A DNA stretch of 64,000 bases from Anomaloglossus baeobatrachus (GCF_048569485.1 NC_134356.1:96286604-96350603); one strand, 5' to 3'. Counted from the stretch's first letter, positions 45,639 through 57,530 are shown. Notes: generated by a model from the sequence alone, not told the origin. Numbers and translations: made by a program.

Positions 45639-45861
45639 CTATGTCCCAAGAATGACAAAAGTATTTTATTAGTGATACCTTTATAGGCTAACCAGAAAAA
45701 TTATATTAGCAAGCTTTCACAGCACACAGGCTCCTTCTTCAGGCATTTGTAATTTGCCTGAAGAAGGAGCCTGTGTGCTCTGAAAGCTTGCTAATATAAT
45801 TTTTCTGGTTAGCCTATAAAAGTATCACTCCTAAAATACTTTTGTCATTCTTGGGACATAG
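45639..45861. repeat. Palindromic PLE terminus, 223 bp
   Basis: CTATGTCCCAAGAATGAC at the left mirrors GTCATTCTTGGGACATAG at the right. Near-perfect arms of about 100 bp surround a short centre (CATTTGTAATTTG). Each arm carries the PLE-type text CCTGAAGAAGGAGCCTG. Could extrude as a long hairpin. Confidence 0.8.
45758..45793 (+). ncRNA. Hammerhead-like core in palindrome
   Basis: CTGAAGA matches the hammerhead consensus CUGANGA exactly. Then follow an extra A, stem II GGAGC/GCTCT with a 6-base loop, GAAA, mini stem III GC-TT-GC, and TA at the cleavage position. Stem I cannot be drawn convincingly from the flanks, so this is a partial match. The other arm has the same core on the minus strand (45709-45745). 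Confidence 0.45.
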
Positions 45862-46109
45862 CCAGAAAAATCAATTGAAATACTAACACGGTACCACAAT
45901 ATTACCCTGTATTGCACATTGCGAGGTGTAGATGGAAACCCTGATGTAAGTGTTCGGCATAGAGCACAGAATAAATGTGAACTGATCCAAAATGTTCTGA
46001 ATCCCAAATTGCCACCAAATAGAATTTAATCCAACCAACAAAAACACAAGTCCCCACAAATGTCTGTCATCTGTTAACAGAAATCTAAGAACCTTCCATT
46101 TTACTGGGA

Positions 46110-47528
46110 GCACAAAGGCTCTGGTTAAACACTACGGCTCCCACCTCAGAAAAGCATTACAGCAAAATCTGGCCTCCAAAATCAAAATGCCCCCATCCCG
46201 TCTGAGACCCACAATGTACCTAAACCACAGTTAGCATCCACATGTTTGACATTGTGATAGTGAGAATGCTTGCTTAATTACGTGGTGTGTGTCTCAAGAA
46301 GCATGAGTTGGGCACAATGTAAGAGCACTACAATGTACTGAACACGACAAGGTCTTATTTGCAATTTTTAATTCTGCAACATTTACTGCGTTTGACACTG
46401 TGTGTTTTTCCAGACACTAAATCGTCACTACACCTGTAGATGAATTCCCAGAGAGGTGTAGTTTTTAAAATTTGGTCACTTGAGGGGGTTTATGTTGTTC
46501 TGTCACTTAGGGACTCTGCAAATTGAGTTAATAAAGTATTCTAGTAAAATCTGCTTTCCAAAAATCAAATGGCGCTCCTTTGCTCCCGAGTCCTGTGCTG
46601 CGGCCAAACAGTACTGTACAGTCACATGTGGGGTATTGCCACATTCAGGAGAAATTGTATAACACATGATGAGGCCTTTTTTACCTATTTCCTGTGTTAA
46701 AATTGGTAATCTGGAGTTAAAACAACATTTTAGTGCTAAAAAGGTAAATATTTTTTGTTCACCGCCCAACGTTATAAAATTTTGTGACAGACCTGTACTG
46801 TCAATATGCTCGCTGCACCCATGGATAAATTCATTGAGGGGTGCAGTATGTAAAATAGGGTCATTTGTAGGGGTTTCTGTTGTTATGGCACCTCAGGGGC
46901 TCTGCGAAAATGATATGGCACCTGTAAACCATTCCAACAAAATCTGAACTCTAATATGGCGCTCCTTCCCTTCTTCACTTAGTACAGTGCCTCAAAAGTA
47001 GTTTTCGACCACATATGAGATACTGATGTACTCAGGAGAAATTACACAACAATGTGTATGGTTCATTATCTCCTGTTATACTAGTGAATTTGAAAAATTA
47101 GGTGTTAAAGCAACAGTTTTGTGGTAAAAAAAATATTTTTTCCTTTTCACGGCTCGTTATTAAATTCTGTGAAGCACCTGGGGGTTCAAGGTGCTCACCA
47201 ACTATCTAGATACATTTCTAGGGGGTCTAATTTCCAAAATGGGGTCACTTGTGGGGGAATTCAGCTGTTTTGTCAGATCATTTTGTCCAAAAGCGATATG
47301 ATATCCACTACCGAATCCAAGAAATCTTGGATTCAAAAAGTCAAATGGCGCTCTATCCCTTCTGAGCCCTGCCATGCGCCCAGTTGCTTTTCACCACATA
47401 TGAGGTACTGTTGTACTTATAAGAAATTGAACAACAAATTGTAGAGTGCATTTTCTCTTGTTAACCTTGTGAAAATAAAACATTTGGAGTTATAGCAACC
47501 GTTTTGTGGTAAAAATGTATTTTTCTAT
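46110..47528. repeat. 388-bp tandem repeat, left block
   Basis: ATGGCGCTCC-type landmarks recur at about 46187, 46569, 46956 and 47345, giving spacings of 382 to 389 bp. Each unit also has GGGGTCACTTG-like text, CACCACATATGAGG-like text and a TTTTGTGGTAAAAA-like segment. A further monomer lies at 53570-54190 beyond the CR1, so the LINE landed inside the array. Confidence 0.8.
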
Positions 47529-48135
47529 TTTCACGTTACATAGGTTGAAAAAATACTATCTAGTTAAACCTTCCTCCCCCAATTATACATTTCATCACTG
47601 AATCATTTATAACCAACAATGTTGTGTGTACTGAGGAAATCATCCAGCCCTTTTTAAAAGTTATTTACTGTGTGCAAAATTATTAGGCAAATGAGTATTT
47701 TGATCACATGATAATTTTTATACATGTTGTCCTACTCCAAGCTGTATAGGCTTGAGAACCAACTACCAATTAAGTAAATCAGGTGATGTGCATCTCTGTA
47801 ATGAGGAGGGGTGTGGTGTAATGACATCAACACCCTATATAAGGTGTGCTTAATTATTAGGGAACTTCCTTTCCTTTGGCAAAATGGGTCAGAAGAGAGA
47901 TTTGACGGGCTCTGAAAAGTCCAAAATTGTGAGATGTCTTGGAGAGGGATGCAGCAGTCTCGAAATTGCCAAACTTTTGAAGCGTGATCACTGAAAAATC
48001 AAGCATTTCATGGCAAATAGCCAACAGGGTCACAAGAAGCATGTTGGGCAAAAAAGGTGCAAAATAACTGCCCATGAATTGAGGAAAATCAAGGTTGAAG
48101 TTGCCAAAATGCCATTTGCCACCAGTTTGGCCATA

Positions 48136-49788
48136 CAGTCAGGGCCAGAAATATTTGGACAGTGACACAAGTTTTGTTATTTTAGCTGTTTACAAAAACA
48201 TGTTCAGAAATAAAATTATATATATAATATGGGCTGAAAGTGCACACTCCCAACTGCAATATGAGAGTTTTCACATCCAAATCGGAGAAAGGGTTTAGGA
48301 ATCATAGCTCTGTAATGCATAGCCTCCTCTTTTTCAAGGGACCAAAAGTAATTGGACAAGGGACTCTAAGGGCTGCAATTAACTCTGAAGGCGTCTCCCT
48401 CGTTAACCTGTAATCAATGAAGTAGTTAAAAGGTCTGGGGTTGATTACAGGTGTGTGGTTTTGCATTTGGAAACTGTTGCTGTGACCAGACAACATGCGG
48501 TCTAAGGAACTCTCAATTGAGGTGAAGCAGAACATCCTGAGGCTGAAAAAAAAAGGAAAAATCCATCAGAGAGATAGCAGACATGCTTGGAGTAACAAAA
48601 TCAACAGTCGGGTACATTATGAGAAAAAAGGAATTGACTGGTAAGCTTGGGAACTCAAAAAGGCCTGGGCGTCCACGGATGACAACAGTGGTGGATGATC
48701 GCCGTATACTTTCTTTGGTGAAGAAGAACCCATTCACAACATCAACTGAAGTCCAGAACACTCTCAGTGAAGTAGGTGTATCTGTCTCTAAGTCAACAGT
48801 AAAGAGAAGACTCCATGAAAGTAAATACAAAGGGTTCACATCTAGATGCAAACCATTCATCAATTCCAAAAATAGACAGGCCAGAGTTAAATTTGCTGAA
48901 AAACACCTCATGAAGCCAGCTCAGTTCTGGAAAAGTATTCTATGGACAGATGAGACAAAGATCAACCTGTACCAGAATGATGGGAAGAAAAAAGTTTGGA
49001 GAAGAAAGGGAACGGCACATGATCCAAGGCACACCACATCCTCTGTAAAACATGGTGGAGGCAACGTGATTGCATGGGCATGCATGGCTTTCAATGGCAC
49101 TGGGTCACTTGTGTTTATTGATGACATAACAGCAGACAAGAGTAGCCGGATGAATTCTGAAGTGTACCAGGATATACTTTCAGCCCAGATTCAGCCAAAT
49201 GCCGCAAAGTTGATCGGACGGCGCTTCATAGTACAGATGGACAATGACCCCAAGCATACAGCCAAAGCTACCCAGGAGTTCATGAGTGCAAAAAAGTGGA
49301 ACATTCTGCAATGGCCAAGTCAATCACCAGATCTTAACCCAATTGAGCATGCATTTCACTTGCTCAAATCCAGACTTAAGACGGAAAGACCCACAAACAA
49401 GCAAGACCTGAAGGCTGCGGCTGTAAAGGCCTGGTAAAGCATTAAGAAGGAGGAAACCCAGCGTTTGGTGATGTCCATGGGTTCCAGACTTAAGGCAGTG
49501 ATTGCCTCCAAAGGACTCGCAACAAAATATTGAAAATAAAAATATTTTGTTTGGGTTTGGTTTATTTGTCCAATTAATTTTGACCTCCTAAAATGTGGAG
49601 TGTTTGTAAAGAAATGTGTACAATTCCTACAATTTATATCAGATATTTTTGTCCAAACCTTCAAATTAAACGTTACAATCTGCACTTGAATTCTGTTGTA
49701 GAGGTTTCATTTCAAATCCAATGTGGTGGCATGCAGAGCCCAACTCGCGAAAATTGTGTCACTGTCCAAATATTTCTGGACCTAACTG
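48136..49788 (+). mobile_element. Tc1/mariner transposon (inner), nearly whole
   Basis: Tips CAGTCAGGGCCAGAAATAT and ATTTCTGGACCTAACTG with TA on both sides (48134-48135; 49789-49790). The outer transposon resumes as CCATA|TTTCAGAGC, so the empty site is evident. Length 1653 bp. It contains an almost continuous transposase, the best preserved in the window. Confidence 0.95.
48495..49533 (+). pseudogene. Tc1 transposase, DD34E, two lesions
   Basis: About 345 codons, the usual Tc1 length. The N-terminal helix-turn-helix segment runs RSKELSIEVKQNILRLKK, then REIADMLGVTKSTVGYIM in the next frame. The central AT-hook-like GRPRM follows at about 48667. Catalytic blocks are LWTDETKINLY, VQMDNDPKHTAK and DLNPIEHAF, with 34 residues between the second Asp and Glu. 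The DNA shows a one-base frame change in an A-run (about 48546-48560) and a TAA at 49435-49437 where CAA (Gln) is expected; the tail then continues to TGA 49531-49533. Otherwise intact, so a recent insertion. Confidence 0.92.
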
Positions 49789-50154
49789 TATTTCAGAGCT
49801 GCAACGTTACTGGAGTATCAAAAAGTACAAGGTGTGCCATACTTAGGGACATGGCCAAGGTAAGAGGCTGAAAAACGACCACCTTTGAACAAGAAAGATA
49901 AGATAAAACGTCAAGACTAGGCCAAGTAATATCTTAAGACTGATTTTTCTAAGGTTTTATGGACTGATAAAATGAGAGTGACTATTGATGGGCCAGATGG
50001 ATGGGCCAGAGGCTGGATCAGTAAAGGGCAGAGAGCTCCACTCCGACTCAGATGCGAGCAAGGTGGAGGTGGGATACTGGTATGGACTGGTATCGTCAAA
50101 GATGAACTTGTGGGACCTTTTCAGGTTGAGGATGGAGTGAAGCTCAACTCTTAA

Positions 50155-50318
50155 GGCCCTGTCACACACAGAGATAAATCAGCGGCAGATCTGTGGTTGC
50201 AGTGAAATTGTGGCCAATCAGTGCCAGGTTTGTGGCTGTGTACAAATGGAACAATATGTCCATGATTTCACTGCAACCACAGATCTGCCAAAGATTTATC
50301 TCTGTGTGTGACGGGGCC
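50155..50318. mobile_element. TTAA MITE, 164 bp
   Basis: Tips AGGCCCTGTCACACACAGAG and CTCTGTGTGTGACGGGGCC are identical in form to the copy at 19999. TTAA precedes (50151) and TTTA follows (50319). It holds the unexpanded version of the GATCTGTGG segment. Confidence 0.9.
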
Positions 50319-50398
50319 TTTAGACCTACTGCCAGTTTCTGGAAGACAACTTCTTCAAGCAGTGGTACAGGAAGAAGTCGGTATCATTCAAGAAAAAC

Positions 50399-50722
50399 AT
50401 GATTTTCATGCAGTACAATGCTCCATCACATGCATCCAAATACTCCACAGCGTGGCTGGCCAGTAAAGGTCTAAAAGATGAAAAAATAATGACATGGCCC
50501 CCTTGTTCACCTGATCTGAACCCCATAGAGAACCTCTGGTCTCTCATAAAATGTAAGATCTACAGGGAGGGAAAACAGTACACCTCTCGGAACAGTGTCT
50601 GGGAGCTTGTGGTGGCTGCTGCACGCAATGTTGATCGTAAACAGATCAAGCAAATGACAGAATCTATGGATGGTAGGCTGTTGAGTGTCATCATAAAAAA
50701 AGGTGGCTATATTGGTCACTAA
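50399..50722 (+). pseudogene. Outer Tc1 transposase C-terminal piece
   Basis: Reads FMQYNAPSHASKYSTAWLAS (Y replaces the usual D of MQDNAPSH), [16 protein letters not shown] with the third catalytic acidic residue, and ends GGYIGH. The upstream parts are broken, so it is inactive. Confidence 0.85.
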
Positions 50723-51385
50723 TTTTTGGGGTTTTGTTTTTGCATGTCAGAAATGTTTATTTCTAAATTTTGTGCAGTTATATTGGTTTACCTGGTGAAA
50801 ATAAACAAGTGAGATGGGAATATATTTGGTTTTTATTAAGTTGCCTAATAATTCTGCACAGTAATAGTTACCTGCACAAACAGATATCCTCCTAAGATAG
50901 CCAAATCTAAAAAAAAAAACACTCCAACTTCCAAAAATATTAAGCTTTGATATTTATGAGTATTTTGGGTTGATTGAGAACATAGTTGTAAATCAATAAA
51001 AAAAAAAACCTCTAAAACACAACTTGCCTAATAATTTCTCACACAGTGTAGTGTCTGCCTCTTCTGGTAGGGCATTCTAAAATCTGACTACTCTAACTGT
51101 AATGAACCCTTTCCTATTTAGCTGCCGCAATCCCTTTTCTTCCACTCGCAAAGTATTCCCCCTGGTTCGTAGTATTGTCTTTGGAAGAAATAAGTCATGT
51201 GCCAGTCCTTTATATTGACCACACATGTAGTTATACAAATAAATGAGATCTCCTCTGAGATATCTTTTTTCTAAGCTAAACATATCTAACTTTTTAAACC
51301 TGTCATCATATGGGAGGCCTTCCATTCCTTGTAGTAGTCTAGTTATCCACCTTTGAACTGACTCTAATTTTTTAATATCCGTTTT

Positions 51386-52855
51386 TGTTATAAACTGTTT
51401 ATTTATCAACTAGATTTTCAAGCAAATATCAAAATCAATTGCATAGACAAATATTATATTCGAATCTGGGAGAGATATAGGGAAGGGAACAGGGAAGGCA
51501 GGAAGGGACATTCAACATACGAGCCACATGAGGCATCTATGTATCTCTGAAATATGCTCATCCTTTAATCTAACTAGTTGCGACCGTCCATAAAAAGATC
51601 CCATGGTGTCTATATCTGTTGAAACTTTTCCATCTGGTTGTTCGTACAAGCAGTAAGGTACTCCATCCGCTTTGCTTCTTGTATCCGCAGTTCCAGATCC
51701 TGGAGGGTAGGGGGGAAAGGTTTTTTTTCCAGAACGAGGCTATTAAGCATTTCGCTGAGTTCCAAATGTGGAGGAGCAACCTGGCCGAGTTTGGGGTCCC
51801 TAAATTAAGAAGGTAGCTGAACAGGTCTAGAGCAACCTCAAACCCCAAAACTTTATGAATCAATTTCTCCACCCCTTTCCAAAAAGGAGCAAGAACCTCA
51901 TATTCCCAAAAGATTAGGGTGAGAGATCCTCTATCCCTCACACATCTCCAACACTGGTCCGACATGTTAGGGAAGAGTTTACTAAGCACATCTGGAGTAT
52001 GGTACCAGTGCATTAAAATCTTATATTGGTCTTCTTTTCGTGTGGTGCATATAGACATCTTTGCCGTTCGATCCCAAATAGCTTGCCACATCGGTCTCTT
52101 TATTGCCCTTCCCAAATACGTTTCCCATTTTGCCATATATGAGTGTTGTATATCAACATGTGAAGTCAGTATATTGTAAAAGGTATGAGATTAGCCCCAT
52201 CGTTGTTGCCCCTATCTTACATATGCCCTCAAATGGGGTGGGTTTAGGGAAAGTAGTGGATTTAATCGTGGGTATGGCCAGGTGACGTATTCGTGCATAG
52301 GTATAAAAAGCCTCCCAGGGATTCCAAATCTCTCCTGTAATGTCGTGAAGGGCAGTATCGTATATGTGCATGGGTCTATTATGTCTATATATCGTAAAAG
52401 CCCTGCATACACCCATGGACCAATCACCTTATTATGCGTGCTATCTTTCAAAGCTGGAGTATCTAGGAATGGCATCAATGGGGAATTGGCCGAGATGAGC
52501 GGAAAGATTTTATAGCCAGCCGCCAGATATGTCTAGTGAATGCCATAAGCCCCAACAGGCATGTATCAGGGGTGTCTGGAGAGCTCCTCCATAACAAAGC
52601 TGCAGGATGAATAGGGGTCACCCAAGTCCGCTCCCCCTCCATCCATTTACCCACCGAATATGCCTTAAATGTGTGGCTATGTAGTATTTCCACATGTCTG
52701 GGAAAACCAAGCCACCCATCTTTCTAGAGGCCAACAGTACTGACTGTTGAATCCCATGACGCTTATATGCCCATATAAATGCATTTAGCCGCCAACTCTG
52801 GAATCTCCGGATCACCAACCGAGGAAACGGTACTAGGAGTTTCTCCAATAAGTTC
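51386..52855 (-). mobile_element. L1-type LINE, 5'-truncated, with 19-bp target duplication
   Basis: ATTTTTTAATATCCGTTTT occurs at 51367-51385 and 52856-52874 exactly. The CR1 sequence is otherwise continuous across it. Minus-strand ORF2 C-terminal remnants lie inside. Length about 1.47 kb, so most of the element was lost at insertion. The TTTTAA-rich target fits L1 endonuclease preference. Confidence 0.88.
51570..52136 (-). pseudogene. L1 ORF2 C-terminal fragment
   Basis: 188 open codons. MHWYHTPDVLSKLFPNMSD, then CWRCVRDRGSLTLIFWEY and APFWKGVEKLI, match the L1/Tx1-type C-terminal region with its cysteine motif. An upstream piece at 52857-52618 has LNAFIWAYKRHGI and GGLVFPDMWKYYIATHLRHI, the L1 connection segment. 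Confidence 0.85.
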
Positions 52856-53570
52856 ATTTTTTAATATCCGTTTTAATATGTGAAGCCCAAAACTGGATCC
52901 CATATTAAAGATGTGGCCTTACAAGAGATTTATAGAGGGGTAACAATACATTGGGATCACAGGATCTAATCTCTCTTTTTATAGGCCCTAAAATCTTGTT
53001 TGCTTTAGCAGCTGCTGCTTGACATTGAGTGCTGCTGCTCAGCTTATTTGTAATGAGAATACCCAAGTCCTTCTCCTGTTCTGTAGTCCTGAGTTTACTT
53101 CCATTTAATGTATACGCAGTTACAGGATTATTCCATCCTAGGTGCATTACTTTACATTTATCAACATTAAATCTCATTTGCCAAGTGTCTGCCCATTCCG
53201 ACATCTCATCAAGATAATTTTAGAGTATTGTACTATCAAGGTCCATTTTCAATATCCTACATAGTTTGGTGTCATCAGCAAAGACTGATACTTTACTATC
53301 AATCCCATCCAAAAGGTCAGTAATAAAGAGATTCAAAAGAATCAGTCCTAGCACAGATCCCTGCGGCACCCCACTGCTGACTATAGCCCATTTAAAGAAT
53401 ATACCATTTATGACTACTGTTTGTTTCACATCTTTTAGCCAATTCCTTACCCATCTGCTTATACTTTCCCCTATTCCCTGCTTCTAGAGCTTCATTACAA
53501 GACTGTTATGTGGGCCAGTATCAAATGCTTTTGCAAAGTCCAAATAAATCCCATCAGCTGCATTACCAAT

Positions 53571-54190
53571 TTTGCTCTCTAAAATTTAAATGGTACTCCT
53601 TCACTTCCGGGCCCTGCTGTGCGCCCAAACAATAGATTTCCACCACATATGGGGTATCTTTGAACTCAGGAAAAATTTCACAACAAACTATATGGTACAA
53701 TTTCTATTGTTACATTGTGAAAATGCAAAATTTGGGGCTAACGTAACATTTTTGTGTTAAAAAGTAAAATTTTTATTTTTCCTTCCACATTGCTTTGGTT
53801 CCTGTGAAGCACCTGATGGGTTAATAAACTTCTTGGATGTGGTTTTGAGTACTTTAAGGGGTACAGTTTTAGAATGGGGTTAACTTTTGGGTATTTTCTG
53901 TCACCTAGACCTCTCGAAGTCACTTCAACTGTGATGTGGTCCCTAAAAAATGGTTTTGTAAAATTTGTCAGAAAAATGAGAAATTGCTAATAAACTTTGA
54001 ACCCTTCTAACTTCTTGACAAAATAAAATTTTGTTTAAAAAATTCCGCTGGAGTGAAGTAGACATGTAACAATCACCGGGATCCATTGAAGCGTTCCAGA
54101 GTTATAAGGTATGGTCAAAGTGACACTGGTCTGAATTGAAAAAAATTGGCCTGGTCATGAAAGTGAAAACAGGCTGGGTGGTGAAGGGGT
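53571..54190. repeat. 388-bp tandem repeat, right block
   Basis: Resumes with AAATGGTACTCCTTCACTTC, CACCACATATGGGGTATC, GTGAAGCACCTGATGGGTT and ends near AACAGGCTGGGTGGTGAAGG. Same unit as 46110-47528. Confidence 0.75.
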
Positions 54191-54194
54191 TAAA

Positions 54195-54585
54195 ATAAAT
54201 TATTTTTGTGTTTTTTTTCTTTTAACTTACTGGGTTAGTAATGGGGGTGTCTGATAGACACCTCTCTATTACTAACACCAGGGCTTGATGCCAGCTGACA
54301 CTACACAGCTGACATTAACCCCAACTACTATTACCCCGATTGCCACCACAGCAGGGCATTTGGGAAGAGCCAGGGTGATGCACTAGAAACGACATTTCTT
54401 ATGTAATATGCCACTTCTGGGGCAGCTGCGGGCTTATATTTTTAAGCTGGGAAGGGCCTAATAACCATGGGCCTTCTCAGCCTGATAATATCAGCCCACA
54501 GCTGTCTGCTTCACTTTTGTTGGTTATCAAAAATAGGGGGGACATCTACTTTTTATTTATTTATTAAGTTAAACCAGGCTAAACA
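54195..54585. repeat. Half copy of the palindromic repeat at 9390-10845
   Basis: GGGTTAGTAATGGGGGTGTC, CCCCGATTGCCACCAC, GCAGGGCATTTGGGAAG and an (ATTT)n run follow the same order as the right arm at 10600-10830. Confidence 0.7.
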
Positions 54586-55046
54586 CCCTTTAGTGCCAGG
54601 TAAAGACACTAAAGGGTGCAAAAGTATATGTAGGAGGTGGAATATTACTTTGGTCAACTTCCTGTTTGTTCTGCTTCATGTGTTTCAACTAACTTTATTT
54701 ATACCTCAAATATTTGTATAGATTCGTTTTGTAGGTGCGTTTAATTAAACCTTGCCTATATGACTGCTCTAATCTAAGCTCTCCCTCCTACTACAACTGT
54801 CCCTAACCTTCTTCTAGAGGAGAGTGTGCAGAGCTTCATGTCACAGGGTCTTACATAAGACATGATGACGAAATACGACTGCAAATCACAGTAATACCAG
54901 TAGCAAACACGGCTAGAACACTGCTGTGTATGGCAGACAATCCCTGCTTGTTGATTGGCTGTCCAAAAGCCTCAAAACAGGGCGGGGATTCAGCATAGCT
55001 CTTGAGCTCTCGAGATGCTCGATCAAGTATCAAACAGTGGTGAGCA
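54586..55046. other. No recognised gene; short hairpin
   Basis: CACCCTTTAGTG (54586) and CACTAAAGGGTG (54608) form a 12-bp hairpin. Nothing else recognised. Confidence 0.4.
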
Positions 55047-55347
55047 CAAGGGCTGTGGAGTTGGTAAGCCAAACCTCCGACTCCTCAATTTCCCTGATTC
55101 CAACTCCCTCATACAGCTGAAACCAGAACTTGACATGCACTATCTATAAAGACACATCTGTAGGTTTTTCTCACTATCTGACATGAAATCAGAATAAATG
55201 TTTCCCATTTTAGGTCAATTAGGAAATACATTTTTTTATATTTGCCAAATGCCAGAATAATGAGAGAGAATATTTTAAGCCATTTTTATTACTTTCTGCA
55301 AAGTGAAAAGTTTCCATCCATTTCATTAGTATTTGGTGCCAGAGCCC

Positions 55348-56448
55348 TTACACTGTGTGACTGGGTAAAACATTTTGGATATCCTTCCACAAGCTTTTCA
55401 CAATGGTTTGTACCACGCTGACACTCACATGCTTTACAAGGGGTTGTGACTGGCACAACCTTATCAGGTGAGTGTTTTCATCTTTATCTTTTACACGGTC
55501 ATTACCGGATAAGACCCTATTGCGCCTTTTGTTTCCCCTTCTCCAGCAGTCACAATGGTTTGTAGGAATTTGGGCCCATTTCTCCTGACAGAACTGATTT
55601 AACTGAGCCATATTTTAAGGTCGCCTTGCTTGCACCTGGCTTTTCAGCTTTGTCCATAAATTTTCAATAGGATTGAGATCAGGGCTCTGTGATGGCCATT
55701 CTGAAACACTGACTTTGTTATCTTTAAGCCACCTTGTAACCAGTTTGGCAGTATGCTTCGGGTCACTGCCCATTTGGAAGACTCAGCCCAAGCTTTAAGT
55801 TCCTGGCTGATGTCTTGAGATGTTGCTTCAGTATTGCCACATAATCTTCTTTCCTCATGATGCCATCTATTTTGTGAAGTGCACCAGTCGCCCCCTGCAG
55901 CAAAACAACCCCACAACAAGATACTGCCAACCTCGTGCTTCAGAGTTGGGATGGTGTACTTAATCTTCAAAGCTTCTCCCTTTTTCCTCCAACTGTAACG
56001 ATGGTCATTATGGCCAAGCAGTTCAATTTTAGTTTTGTCAGACTATAGGACATGTCTCCAAAAATTAAGGTTTTTGTTTCTATGTGTATTTGCAAACATT
56101 AATCTGTCTTTTTATGTTTCTTTTAGAGTAATGGCTTTTTTTCTGGCAAAAGCCTTTCAGCCTACGTTGATACAGTACCCGTTTCACTGTGGATAATGAC
56201 ACAATCTTACCAGCTTCCACCATCATCTTCACAAGGTTTTTTGCTTTTGTTCTTGGGTTGATATGCACATGTCTGACCAAAACACATTCATCTCTGGTAC
56301 ACAGAACCCATCTCCTTCCTGAGTGGTATGATGGCTGGACATTCCCATCTTGTTTGTACTTCCATATAATTGTTTGTACAGATGAACGAGGCACCTTCAG
56401 GTATCTGGAAATTGCACACAAAGGTGAACCAGACTTGTGCAAGTCCAC
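55348..56448 (-). pseudogene. Tc1 transposase, decayed
   Basis: 56448-56080 is the DNA-binding region (LKVPRSSVQTIIWKYKQDG, with the GRRW region following). 55970-55644 is part of the catalytic domain (TLKHEVGSILLWGCFAAGG). 55611-55348 is the C-terminal region (LNQFCQEKWAQIPTNHC). The pieces lie in different frames with stops between; inactive. Confidence 0.85.
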
Positions 56449-56812
56449 AATTCTCTTCCTGAGGTCTCTACTTGATTTCTTTTGACTTTCCCCATGATAC
56501 TACACAAGAAAGCAGTGTTGTTTCAGGTGTACATCAAAATACATCCACAGGTGTGTCTCTGATTAACTCAGATGTTGCCAATAAACCTATCAGAAGCTTC
56601 CAAAGACATTACATCATCATATGGGCTGTCCCTTATTGTTTAAAGTCATACTACTCTTAGTGTATGTAAATGTTTGACTTTGCAGAAAGTAATAAAAATG
56701 CCTTAAAACATTCTTTCTCTCATTATTCTGGCATTTGGCAAATATACATAATTTTGGTTCCTAATTGACCTAAAATGGGAAAGATTTATTCTGATTTCAT
56801 GTCAGATAGTGA

Positions 56813-57530
56813 TTCACACAGCAATCCTCAATTCAGAGGGAGGCCACTTAAGTAAGGTTGTAGAAAAAGCAATTTTAAGAGGCTAAAATATAACTTTTAA
56901 TCCTATATTGCATTAAAAACCTAGAATAGGTATAGTGTAACCCAAAAGCTCCTAGGATTGCTGACAGTTTCAGCTTAATTTTGTATATCCAGTGAGCCAA
57001 TAAACATATAACAAAATTACCAAAAAAACATAACATACATAACAAAAAATTTTTTGAGTAGATAATTTCGCTCACAGAGAACAGTGGTCCAATATATGAG
57101 TAAAGAAAAAAATATCAAAAATAACTCATAATCAACCCAAAGGTGTATAGTGGTTCTCAAGGAGGAATCCACCTATATCAAAGTATTAAAATGAGTTGTC
57201 AACTTTGATATAGGTGGATTCCTCCTTGAGGACCACTATACACCTTTTGGGTTGATTATATTGAGTTATTTTTGATATTTTTTTCTGTACTCATATATTG
57301 GACCACTGTTCTCTGTGAGCGAAATTATCTACTCAAAAAAATGTTTTGTTATGTATGTTATGTTTTTTTGGTAATTTTGTTATATGTTTATTGGCTCCCT
57401 GGATATACAAAATTGGGCTGAAACTGTCAGCAATCCTAGGAGCTTGAGGGTTACACTATACCTATTCTAGGCTTTTAATGCAATATCGTATTAAAAGTTA
57501 TATTTTAGCCTTTTAAAATTGCTTTTTCTA
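56813..57530. mobile_element. Fold-back insertion with 15-bp target duplication
   Basis: CATGTCAGATAGTGA is present at 56798-56812 and 57531-57545. Between them, 56859-57532 is a palindrome with arms of about 310-330 bp (TGTAGAAAAAGCAATTTTA mirrors AAAATTGCTTTTTCTACA). The centre near 57185-57200 contains GAGTTGTCAAC. No coding sequence. A PLE-terminus origin is possible but no diagnostic motif was found. Confidence 0.75.

Larger units (their letters stand above)
47668..51048 (+). mobile_element. Tc1/mariner transposon (outer), with two insertions
   Basis: TA flanks both ends (47666-47667; 51049-51050). The left tip CTGTGTGCAAAATTATTAGG mirrors the right tip GCCTAATAATTTCTCACACAG, with inverted similarity running about 200 bp. 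Removing the inner Tc1 (48136-49788) and MITE (50155-50318) leaves about 1.56 kb, a normal size. The transposase starts at ATG 47884 (GQKRDLTGSEKSKIVRCLGE) and is broken by many stops. The C-terminal part at 50399-50722 remains open. Confidence 0.88.
47529..53570 (-). mobile_element. CR1-type LINE, minus strand, split by Tc1 and L1
   Basis: The 3' end is at 47529 (CATAGGTTGAAAAAA and GAGGAAATCATCCAGCCC are complements of the CR1 tail seen at 44720-44830). RT fragments occur at 51409-51077 (LPYDDRFKKLDMFSLEKR), 53204-52905 (WQMRFNVDKCKVMHLG) and 53429-53220 (VFADDTKLCRIL, SGVPQGSVLG). Removing the two insertions leaves about 1.2 kb of 5'-truncated CR1. Several in-frame breaks make it older than the copy at 43133. 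Confidence 0.85.
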
